NCBI GenBank assembly: GCA_933822405.4
Contig: CAKOGP040001758.1
Coordinates: forward strand, 673,657-737,656
Length of the DNA stretch: 64,000 nt
Source: Cylindrotheca closterium
Lineage: Eukaryota; Bacillariophyta; Bacillariophyceae; Bacillariales; Bacillariaceae
Direction of reading: 5' to 3'
How positions within the stretch are numbered: the first letter of the stretch is position 1; each line of letters begins with the position of its first letter. Of the stretch, positions 51,513 through 60,381 are shown piece by piece. The notes beneath the pieces are model-generated. The model was not told where the DNA came from. It made no database searches and saw only the letters and a program-made list of their open reading frames with translations. A program made the position numbers and the translations under genes.

Positions 51513-51885
51513 GAGGCACACGTGTACCCAGCCTTGCCTGATTCCTACCTACACATATTTGTACGATTATTACATTATATGGATTAGCTCTAAATCTCCG
51601 TCGTCAACGAATTCAACCACGTCGTGTTTTCCACCCATTGAATTGGCAACGGACAACGACGGAAGACCTACTTATTAAAAAAGAAAAAAGTGACAATCTG
51701 AAACAAGTATTATTATGCTATTGTTGTATGTGCTCATGGGAAGAATTCTGTCGTTTTCAATGGATGCGCCGAGGCCCAAAAAGAATAGCTACAAAGAAAA
51801 GGGCAATCTCTAGAAACTGGAAGCGTTGTATGTGCTAATAATATTAATATGAAAATGCTAATTGTAACAGGGTTGCTGTGGGAAG
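51513..51885. other. Convergent intergenic region, no gene seen
   Basis: Lies between two 3' ends. Only short shadow frames; no RNA gene or repeat recognised. Confidence 0.55.
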
Positions 51886-54600
51886 TTAAATTTCGTCATG
51901 CAGGAGGGTAGGGAATGGGACATCGTCAGTCTTTGACAGAGTTTCCGATGCGTCCTCGCGGTTAGTACTCGTGGTAGCCGTATGCACAGTTTCCAACTCT
52001 GTTTCAACCGTCAAGTTCTCTTCCTGTTCCTCCTCATTATCTTCATTGTCCTCATTGTTTTCATTCGTCACTTCGTCATCAGGTCGTTCCAATGTAGAGG
52101 AACTTTCACTCTGTTCTTCAATCTCTTCTTCTACCGTTTCCTCATCCTCTAGCACTTCTTCTTCAATCGTCTCTTCCATTGACACCACCTCCTCAGTTTC
52201 TTCTGCGTAAACGTCGTCTTCATCAAGCGTAGCCGCTATCGATGATGATGATGGCTTATCGAATGATTTGACAGCAGCAGGTGGGTCAGCCCTTCCATTC
52301 GCACTTTTAGTTGGAGCAATGGCATAGTCATCTTCATCTGCTTCTTCGTCGTCATCACCCGGCGGATCCACCTTTTTGAGCTCTTCAATGACTGGGTCAT
52401 TAAATTCTTCACTCAATGATGCTTCGCGTAGCTGTCTCTTGATGCTATCCAGAACAGATTCACCGACTAATTGATCTGCTGATATGACACCAATGCTTGG
52501 AGCGCTATCGGCTGTGCTGCGATCTTGTGAGTCATCAAGAGAATCCAAATCATTCACAGAAGCCGCCGAGGATCGGAAATCATCCGTGAGCACGGATCCA
52601 GTGTCGCCTTCTGGTAGGAAAATGGGCTCATTCAAACCTTGAGCAATCGACACTACCAAGCCTCGGACTTCAAGCTCTGATAGCTTCATACCCTTCATTT
52701 GGGCGACACCAAATCGAATGTCCTCCTTGAGCTGCACAAAGCAGTCCGCAGTCGATGCAAAAATGTCGCTGTCATCATCTTTGGCGCGCGTTCCAATCAT
52801 TTTTTGACCCGAAGTACCTCCAACGGTCGAGGTTCCTCTTGATTTGCCCATTACGGTGCTGGCCCCCATACCAGCTACGTACGATACATCCTCCCTGAAG
52901 CTTTGCATGCAATCCGCGGTCTCATCGACGCAACCGGATTCGTCGGTTTGTTTGGCAGCAATAGCTTTGTTCTGGGCTCCATCAGCAGCAGCTTTGCTCT
53001 GGGCTCCATCAGCAGCAGCGATGGAAGTGGGCTCGTCATCTCCATCAGGTAGACAGGCTTCCTGAATCTTGGAGATTCCGAGTCCTGCAACAAAGGTCAC
53101 ATCTTCCTGAAAGCTTGTCATACAGTCTTGTGTTTCTAGAAGACAGACCTTGGCTGGATCGGTTTCTTTCTGGGCTGTATTGACCGACTTTTCGTTTGAA
53201 TCAGCCTTGACTTCGGTCTTGGATTCTGCCTTGGTTTCTGTCTTTGCTTCAGGAGGTGTATCAACGGAAAATGTATCCGTTTTTTGGTTCTCGCCAGTGA
53301 AAGTGCTTTGTGCAAAATCAGCTACCTCCTTGACGTCGTTAGCCAACAACTCGGTCAACTCCTTTGTTGCAATAAGGCAAGCCTTGGTGTCGAATTCGTC
53401 AATTGACTCAGCGGCAAGCTTGCCCCTAGTCTGCTGAATCAAATGGTTTTCCACACCGTAATCTCGAGTTCTGGGAGCTTTCTCGGTATCGAAGGGCGTA
53501 ATGTCACTATCCATGCTCGGTTCAGTGTGGTTGGTGTACTCCGTACAAGAAGTGTATGCGCTATAAGCGCTAGTGTATGCGCTATCGAAAGAAGGCTGAA
53601 CTTCCTTTTTCGCTTGTTGTGGTGGCTGAGGAAGAGAAACATCGATGATCTCTTTCTTATTCAGATCAGTATGCGCTCCCGTGTCCTTTTGTCCAAAGCC
53701 TGGTCGTGATTCATTCACGGCACGCAAACGTTCGGAAATCGACATTGCACGATTCTCAGTTGGTGCTGCTCGCTTTGTTTCTTTCCTTGACTCTTGTCCG
53801 ACAGAACGGCTGTTGTGTGCGTTTCTCGAAGCCGAAGCAACGGCAAGGCGTTGTGAAGCTGAGTTCGTGGTAGCCGAAGCTTTTCCTTGAGTCGAAGCTT
53901 GTCCATCATTGGCCTTGGCCATAGGGCTCCGTGGGTTCTCGGGGCCCTTGGGCGACTCCCGAGTAATCTTGGAATCGGGAGTATTCTTAGAAGCAGCAGC
54001 AACAGGAAGGCGTTGAGCTTCTGAATGATGAGACATGACTCGAGGCTTGCGGCCCTGTTCAGGCATCACTTTGGGAATGTGAGGCTTCTGCTGTTGCTTT
54101 ACAGCCGAATGTACTGGAAGCTGATATCTCTTGGGAGGATTGATCATCGGACGATTCATCTTGGGTGGACTGATCATAGGACGATTCATCTTGAGTGCAC
54201 TGGTCCTGGGTGCGGTGATCATTGGTGCGGTTCTTTTGGACTGCATGTTATCAATATCGCGTTCATCCATATCAGTGAGATCAATCACAGAACCTTGTTT
54301 CGCCGGGGGCACTCCTCGGCGGGGTGGCGAAACAGGAACTTGTCTACTTTCCACTCTGGGCTGAGGTGGACGCATACGATTAACTGGTGGAATATCAAAC
54401 TTTCTGTTGTTGATGTTAGCGCTGGCAATTGTCACTCTTGTTGGACTCATGGTGTTTGCACTCCTAGCAGTTGGTGGGGCGACCGGTAGTCGGCCAACAC
54501 TTGAAGCGGGTCGTTGTTGTGCTGTTCCATATCCTCTATTCGAAGCTCCTCCTCCAGGGTTTCCCCATTGGGAATAATTCTGGGTCTGCACCACTCTCAT
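51886..54600 (-). CDS. Large low-complexity acidic protein with short internal repeats
   Basis: A 904-residue unspliced protein without signal peptide or membrane helix. The first half is basic and Pro/Ser-rich, with a small repeat MNRPMISPPK. The middle holds three or four copies of a segment like T-x-DCMxSFxEDVxxVAGxG (near residues 500, 570 and 620, with a weaker earlier one at TKELTELLANDVKEVADFA). The last 200 residues are strongly acidic, rich in Glu and Asp, including EEVLEDEETVEEEIEE. Such composition suggests a nuclear or cytoskeletal scaffold, but this is only inference. Codon use in the acidic tail stays mixed (GAA and GAG), arguing against simple slippage. No family named. Confidence 0.75.
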   Translation of the reverse strand: MRVVQTQNYSQWGNPGGGASNRGYGTAQQRPASSVGRLPVAPPTARSANTMSPTRVTIASANINNRKFDIPPVNRMRPPQPRVESRQVPVSPPRRGVPPAKQGSVIDLTDMDERDIDNMQSKRTAPMITAPRTSALKMNRPMISPPKMNRPMINPPKRYQLPVHSAVKQQQKPHIPKVMPEQGRKPRVMSHHSEAQRLPVAAASKNTPDSKITRESPKGPENPRSPMAKANDGQASTQGKASATTNSASQRLAVASASRNAHNSRSVGQESRKETKRAAPTENRAMSISERLRAVNESRPGFGQKDTGAHTDLNKKEIIDVSLPQPPQQAKKEVQPSFDSAYTSAYSAYTSCTEYTNHTEPSMDSDITPFDTEKAPRTRDYGVENHLIQQTRGKLAAESIDEFDTKACLIATKELTELLANDVKEVADFAQSTFTGENQKTDTFSVDTPPEAKTETKAESKTEVKADSNEKSVNTAQKETDPAKVCLLETQDCMTSFQEDVTFVAGLGISKIQEACLPDGDDEPTSIAAADGAQSKAAADGAQNKAIAAKQTDESGCVDETADCMQSFREDVSYVAGMGASTVMGKSRGTSTVGGTSGQKMIGTRAKDDDSDIFASTADCFVQLKEDIRFGVAQMKGMKLSELEVRGLVVSIAQGLNEPIFLPEGDTGSVLTDDFRSSAASVNDLDSLDDSQDRSTADSAPSIGVISADQLVGESVLDSIKRQLREASLSEEFNDPVIEELKKVDPPGDDDEEADEDDYAIAPTKSANGRADPPAAVKSFDKPSSSSIAATLDEDDVYAEETEEVVSMEETIEEEVLEDEETVEEEIEEQSESSSTLERPDDEVTNENNEDNEDNEEEQEENLTVETELETVHTATTSTNREDASETLSKTDDVPFPTLLHDEI

Positions 54601-55226
54601 CGATTACTTTGTCGTTGGTTGATGATAGTGAGCGGGTGATTGATGGTATTGTCGGTTGGAATTCGTTGATTTCCAAGATGTGGCGATAAAGAGTTAGTTG
54701 GAATGAAACGTCTAACGCTCTAAGTACCAAATGCTAGCACGCGTTGAATGAATCCAACGATAAGTAATTTAGCCGTTGGAATATTCAATTACAGTACTGC
54801 AGGAACCTGCTCGCGAGAATTTCGAAATTAAAGAATTCGGCGCGGAATTTGACAAAAGGTACATGTGAAGTCCAAAATACTCCGATCAACTCGACGCCAA
54901 TCATTTTGGGAATTTTGGCATCCTTGTTGAAAATCCTTGTATCTTCAACTTGGCATTCATTGTCTTCTATCAAAATCTTGACATGTACCAATTGTCATGA
55001 ATGGTTCCATCAACGGCAGAGATCAGTTTGAGATTCGCTATCTCCCATGTCCCAATGATGCGTTGGAACCCCAAATCTCCAAGTAGACTGTTGAAATAAC
55101 ACTTCAGGCAGGGTGCATACGCAATGTCAATTATTTCATCAAAGAAAAGCAGATTTTGAAAGCTTCGATCATCTCGAAATTCAGTTTGCCCACTCAGGGG
55201 GTGCAGTATTTTGATTAGGCTAGACC
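54601..55226. other. Intergenic, no gene seen
   Basis: Upstream region of the acidic protein gene. Short frames on both strands show no recognisable similarity or splice support. Confidence 0.5.
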
Positions 55227-55583
55227 TTGTTGGTTTATGACACAACTGGACGAAAGCTGTTTATCATGAATACGCTCGGTTCTGATAACCCATGCCATAA
55301 GTCAGACATAGCTACCTATCTTGGGTATGGATATCTGGGAGCACGCATCTATCCTGGATCATTAGAATCGTCGGAATTTCTACATCAGGCGTTTTCTGAA
55401 TGGATTACTGGATTGGGATCAAGTGGCTGACAATCTGGCCCACGCGAAACTGGCGAATCTATACTGTACGCCCTGGACGATGATGGCCAGGATTTCGGAG
55501 ATGATCTAGTGGTCACAGAGAAGGAAGAAGAGAATAGTGATGAAAACGATTCCGACGAGGACGAAGCAGCATCTGAGCTGTAA
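55227..55583 (+). pseudogene. Nonsense-broken coding relic with acidic end
   Basis: A plus frame including CHKSDIATYLGYGYLGARIY runs to a TGA at about 55428-55430, then the same frame continues with GESILYALDDDGQDFGDD and an acidic tail ending EDEAASEL at TAA 55581-55583. Continuation of protein-like sequence in the same frame beyond a stop suggests a broken gene. It has no ATG near its start (a TAG precedes it) and no family is recognised. Confidence 0.45.
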
Positions 55584-55684
55584 TTTTATTGGTCGAGAAT
55601 TTGTATCTATCGACGAGTGGAGGGAATCGAGTCTTCGTGGATGGCATGACATCATGACATCGTTTTCCCATTGGTGTTGTGTCA

Positions 55685-55783
55685 TCTATTCTTGATTTGG
55701 GTTCTTGATCGACCTGGTAGTGAGATTTTGGCCCTCTTATTTCCAACACGACTTTCTTCTGGGATCAAGATGCTATCCTCGGC
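55685..55783 (-). pseudogene. Decayed extra Myb repeat
   Basis: The minus strand encodes AEDSILIPEESRVGNK and, after that, KISLPGRSRTQIKNR, clearly the same as the Myb repeats of the gene starting just upstream (compare EDKILIREHSRLGKKW and LLPGRSPDQLKNRW). The repeat's Trp codons are lost and it lies beyond the gene's stop codon. Confidence 0.75.
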
Positions 55784-55868
55784 CTCTGCTCATCACTGTT
55801 GAGTTTTCACAACTGACAGATCAAGGTGATAGCTCTTGCAAGATCAGACTTGCACACAATATTTCTTC

Positions 55869-57228
55869 CTAGGATGGCTCAGTTTGCTTCTCGAGTCCTG
55901 ATCGACGTTGTATCTGCTTCCATCTGTTCTTGAGTTGGTCTGGGGATCGTCCTGGTAGAAGCTTTGAGATTTGTGTCCACTTTTTTCCAAGACGACTATG
56001 CTCTCGGATCAAGATTTTGTCTTCCGGCTCGGTCCACGGATTCGTCAATACTGAATAGACAAGATGACCGTTATGCACTTTTTTTCTGGTTTTCTTCACG
56101 GAGGATGGCTTGGTCTGCTTTCGGAGTCCGAATTGACGTTGTATTTGATACCATCTGTTCTTGACTTGATTTGTGGATCGGCCTGGTAGTAGTTGGGAGA
56201 TTTGTTTCCAGTTATTTCCAACACGACTTTGTTCTTGGAACAAGATCCTGTGTTCCGCTGCTGTCCATGGGGCCGTCACTACTGAAGGATCAAGATGATC
56301 GTAGTATCGAGACATCACTTGTTCATAGCAACGGCCTGGGCACTGGGTGGCGATCGCCCTCCAAGTGAAACCTTCTGATCTTAGCTTTGATATTTTTGCA
56401 TCTTCGTCTGGCATCCAGTTGCCCTTAATTTTGCTACCTATTGGAGTCTAATGTACAAAAGAGTGTGAGAGAGATGGGAGAATTGTACCGATGGTCAAGG
56501 TTTCAGACGAATTCCTACCTTTTTCCACCACCGGGCTTTACACATACTGCCAGTGCGAGAACCAGGGAAGAATGTGGAAGCGAGCAGGTTCCAGTTGGAC
56601 ACTCGGCCATTCTGACTTTCGACAGCCATTGCAAGAACGTTGTCTTCTTCCACGGTCCATCGTTTTGGATTGGTCTCGACCGTAGCAGAAAGCACATGTT
56701 GTGACACGTATTTTGCTGTGTTCTGCGATTTCTGCGTGGTGATATCATGACTTCCGGTACTAGACTTCTGGCTCACTGTAGTGGGGTTCGATGGAAGAAT
56801 TGTTGGTGCATTGCTAAAGCTTGGTCGACGATTTTCCACTTGCTGGTGTGAAATGTATGATGGGACTTCAATCGGTGACATGGTTCTCCTTTCGAACAGA
56901 GAACTTCTTCCTTTCTCAAAATTCGAAATCGTTTGCAACGGAAGAAGCCGCCTGTTCGTCAGTAGTCGAATAGGGACCCTTTCGAAAGTTTGGCCTATCG
57001 ATACATCATGATTCCTTTGAACAAACTGATGGGAATCAATGGAAGGAGGCTGCGTCTGAGGTATCATTAATTTTGAAGAGATTTAAATTCACAAAATCAG
57101 AAAACCGTTGTCCCAAATCGATAGATCGATCAGTTATCTCATGGACTTACGACTAAATCGGATTCATTCTCAGTTTTCCACGTAAGGTATACATCAAGGA
57201 TAGCTTTATCGATTTCTTCCACATTCAT
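55869..57228 (-). CDS. Four-repeat Myb/SANT DNA-binding protein (three exons)
   Basis: Exons 57228-57151, 57055-56519 and 56447-55869 join in phase 0 to 397 residues. Four Myb-type repeats follow a Ser-rich N-terminal part: about 156-205, 215-263, 264-312 and 341-390. Repeats three and four are close copies (W-T-x-x-E-x-x-I-L-x-x-E-x-S-R-x-G, LLPGRS, VKNRW/LKNRW), with the DNA-contacting helix K-N-R-W intact; repeats one and two are more divergent, one of them split by the second intron. It should be a sequence-specific transcription factor. A lysine-rich linker (about 318-330) separates repeats three and four. The first exon is only 26 codons, proposed because it begins with ATG and ends at GTAAGT in matching phase; without it translation could start at ATG 57067. 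Confidence 0.85.
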
Positions 57229-57490
57229 AATGTAAGCTGGGAAGTTGGAGGGTCTGAAAGGTTGTTCTTGCTTGTTTGAAGAAGAATGATTGCAACGGTG
57301 AAGTTTTGTGGTTTTGGATTTGGTGTCGAAATGGAGGAGCGACTGGCGGGCTAAATCGTTTTATTCATCGCGTATAGATTTGGAATGTTCCGAGGATGCA
57401 ACGAAAAATCGGATCGATCCCTTCGACTGCTATAACGTACAATTGATTACAAAGAATTTGGAAAATTGAAAATAAGAAACAAGCACACTA

Positions 57491-57966
57491 GGGGTTGTCA
57501 ATGAACCCAACCCAACTATTTTTGGTTTATTTTTATTGACCAATAGAAGGGCAGTATTTTTCCCGATATTTGACCACCCCCTTTGAAGCCACGAACCAAC
57601 TATTTTTGGGAAAAAGCCGGTAGTTTAGGGAGACGTACGATATCTCGTAGATATATTTGCCTACTTATTTTTCGTCGAAAAATAGCATGACCCAACTATT
57701 CTTTGTTTAAGTTTGGGCTACGTTTACTCAAAATTGAACTGTTCCACACGATAAATCTAAAACATTGGACAAGAATTGTAAATCTTTTATCCCGCGAATC
57801 AATTATCTCCGGGTCATTGAAGACCCAACTATAATATAGTTGGGTCTCTTTTCGGCACAACTATTTTTTTCTTTCTGACCCAAACCAACTATTTTTTTTT
57901 TGGCTCGACCAATCACAGCTGCCCAAAAAAAAGAAAAAGAGTTGGGTTGGGTTCATTGACAACCCC
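57491..57966. mobile_element. MITE-like element, 476 bp, with 27-bp perfect inverted termini and TA duplication
   Basis: The termini 57491-57517 and 57940-57966 are perfect inverted copies beginning GGGGTTGTCAATGAACCC. TA dinucleotides flank both ends (57489-57490 and 57967-57968), as for Tc1/mariner-type insertion. The inside has no ORF but carries at least five copies of a CCAACTATT-type motif followed by T-rich runs, and a 25-bp palindrome with 12-bp arms at 57822-57846. This is the picture of a non-autonomous DNA transposon. The preceding 260 bp, back to the Myb gene start, hold no other feature. Confidence 0.88.
57822..57846. repeat. Palindrome inside the MITE
   Basis: Arms GACCCAACTATA and TATAGTTGGGTC flank a single A. 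The arms contain the same CCAACTAT motif that recurs through the element and at its ends. Confidence 0.9.
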
Positions 57967-58036
57967 TACTGCACTCAAAAATTTCTATTGCTTCTTCTAT
58001 AATATGAGTAGTTTACAAAATACATTCGCATCGCAT

Positions 58037-58924
58037 TTAGAACCATTCTCCACCCTCTTTACACCTAGAGTTGACTGCAATGTAGTTTTGGCTTGTCAAA
58101 GTGATTCGCAAATCTTCATCCAAATAAAGAATTCGAAATTGGCCAAAAGGTGGGTTCAATGGTCCCTTCAGGTCGATTGGATTCGAAGACAATAGTCCTG
58201 CGACCAGCCCATCTCGTTCAACGCGACTTGCAATGCCACCACCATTGGTGGACAGTTGATCATCCTGATTCGGATTTTCCAATTCGAGACCAGCAATTTT
58301 CAGGTCGACAACATCTGGTTTCTCAGGTGATGCAGACGCTAGTGTGACAACCTTTTGCAAAACTCTGGAATCTTCGGACCCCGAAAAAGGCAAGTTGCCA
58401 GCCCAACTTGGCCGTTTCCATTCAATCACATTCTTTACATATGGTGGATTGCACTCCTGTCCAATTCTCCCAAGCGTTGCCGTGCTGAAGGGGTTTCGAC
58501 TAGTATCGAGACTCGTGATATCGGGTGCGTCTGTAAAGATCAGGTTCCATTTTCCAGAAACGGTTGGTCCTTCTGCTGCATCTGCTGCAGATTCGGTGAT
58601 ACTACTTTCATAGTATGCTGCTGCTGGAGCAGCTGTTGGATTGAGCTTCTCTAGGGAAAATGCAAGATCTCTCGCTTGCCTTCTATCCATAGAGGTCGCC
58701 TGAAATCCACGATTGGTCCGACCTGCTATTTGTCGTAGTTTGTCAATGAGCATGGATGCTTCTTTCGCGGTATCGGATGCTGTTGCCTCAGCATCCAGGG
58801 CAGATATTCTATTGTGTGTAGTCAAAAGCAAGGTTTTAGGGCCAAAACTATTTACACTGGCAGCCAGCAGCGATAATATTATCGCTAATAAGGAAGAGAT
58901 GTTGCGATGACGTCTCGTCATCAT
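58037..58924 (-). CDS. Plastid lipid-associated protein (PAP/fibrillin family)
   Basis: A 295-residue unspliced protein. The N-terminus is a signal peptide (SSLLAIILSLLAASV) ending NS|FGPK, an S/A-F type site as in diatom plastid precursors, with a transit-like stretch behind it. The body has the PAP/fibrillin features: the Asn/Gly-poor helical start, VSGKWNLIFTDAPD near residue 125, and the terminal FRILYLDEDLRITL strand with an S/T-x-N segment. Fibrillins coat plastoglobules and thylakoid margins and bind lipids or quinones. The Met-Met start at 58924 is the first in frame. It is separated from the MITE by only 70 bp at its 3' side. Confidence 0.93.
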   Translation of the reverse strand: MMTRRHRNISSLLAIILSLLAASVNSFGPKTLLLTTHNRISALDAEATASDTAKEASMLIDKLRQIAGRTNRGFQATSMDRRQARDLAFSLEKLNPTAAPAAAYYESSITESAADAAEGPTVSGKWNLIFTDAPDITSLDTSRNPFSTATLGRIGQECNPPYVKNVIEWKRPSWAGNLPFSGSEDSRVLQKVVTLASASPEKPDVVDLKIAGLELENPNQDDQLSTNGGGIASRVERDGLVAGLLSSNPIDLKGPLNPPFGQFRILYLDEDLRITLTSQNYIAVNSRCKEGGEWF

Positions 58925-59189
58925 GTTTCAAACTGTTGAAGTACTGTAGATTGGAGGATGATGCCTTATTGTTTGTGTTTGGCCGGCGGAGCACATCATA
59001 ATCATTTGACTTCTTTGACCACCGAGAATCGACCGTCCTCCTTCCGTCCAGTCGAAAAATTCATCCACGTGTTCGTTTTCATCAGCTCGGCGAAACCTGC
59101 TGCTAGACACATCACAACTTGACTCTTGCTTGTCTCTCAGCTTCGTTAAGACGCACACACAAAACAAACACAGTTAGAATAAGAAAATC

Positions 59190-60097
59190 ATGATTGGACG
59201 TATCGTACGCCTTGTTGGACTCTCGTCCTTGCTCGCAGTGGTAAGCTATCCTTAATGTCAAGTTTCCCTCTTTGATATTCAGAAGACTTTTTGCACCGTC
59301 GTTTCAATTTTTTCACCATCAACTCATTCGACATGATTATGTTTCAGCCCGCTGCAGCCCAATTCGGATTGGGAAAAAAGAAAGGGGGAAGTTTTCAAGA
59401 AATGAATGAACAAGCAAAGCAAATGGATAGTCCTACTCCAGGTGGTGCCGATGCCGGTGGTTTGGCCGGATTGGAAAGTTTGTTGGGTGATATCGACCCC
59501 AGCCAGTTGGAACAGTTGGCAGGAATTGGAGAATATTTCAATGAAGTGATGGAACTAATGGGTGATATGTCACCTGAAGAGCTTGAGAAACAAATGAAGG
59601 ATGCGATGGAAATGCTTACTGGCGGGGATATGATGAAGGGAATGATGGGTATGCAAGATGAGATAATAAAGACAATGGAAGAGTCTGGTCAAGTTTCAGC
59701 TGAAGAGCTTGCAAAGTACAAAGCTGATCCTGAATATTTCGAACAAAAAATGAAGGAGTCATTCGGTCAGATGCAAGAGCTCTTTAATGATCCAGATACA
59801 TTGAAAGCCGCCACAGAAGGAATCAAGGGTATGACTGATCTTTACAAGAATCCTGAAAAGTTGGGAGAAATGTTCCAAACACTCATGGGGGACTTTGACA
59901 ATGACGAGAAAATTGAAGAAGTCAGACAACAACTTTTGGCAAACCCTGATCTCGGAATTCCAGGATTGAGCGAGGCTTTTGAGACACCTGAGATGAAGGA
60001 GATGCTCAGCGACCCACAAAAATGGAGAGAAGCCGTCAAGGAAGGAAAAGGAATGTTCGGTGCTGGTGCAGCCGGTGCTGGTGTTGGTGAACTATAA
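59190..60097 (+). CDS. Secreted or plastid-routed helical protein, Met/Glu-rich (two exons)
   Basis: Exon 59190-59240 encodes just 17 residues, MIGRIVRLVGLSSLLAV, and joins in phase 0 across a 107-bp intron to 59348-60097, giving 266 residues. The junction completes a signal peptide (LLAV|PAAAQFG) that neither exon has alone. The mature part is acidic and helical, rich in Met, Glu and Lys, with repeated short helices such as NPDLGIPGLSEAFETPEM followed by MLSDPQKWREAV, which resemble STI1/DP-type helix groups found in chaperone cofactors and in Tic40/Hip-like proteins. I infer a chaperone-associated role in a secretory or plastid-envelope space, with low certainty. Confidence 0.78.
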
Positions 60098-60381
60098 AAT
60101 GTAGATATACCTTTGATAACGGCAGGTAATTAATTGAGTTACGAGTTGAACCTGTGAAGCTTCATTGCACTATGTCACAAAGTACAAGTAGTATAGCCAT
60201 GCGTGATGGCATTTGAAGCAAATTTGGTGCCAGGGTGGTGTGATGCGATAGGCGATAACGTGGTCTTCAACGTACGACTTTTTACATGAAGAATATCAAA
60301 GTGTGCATGCAACATGGACATGCGACATTCGACATTCAACCGTCTCGCAGCTTTTGATGGCACATGTGAATCAAACAGTTT

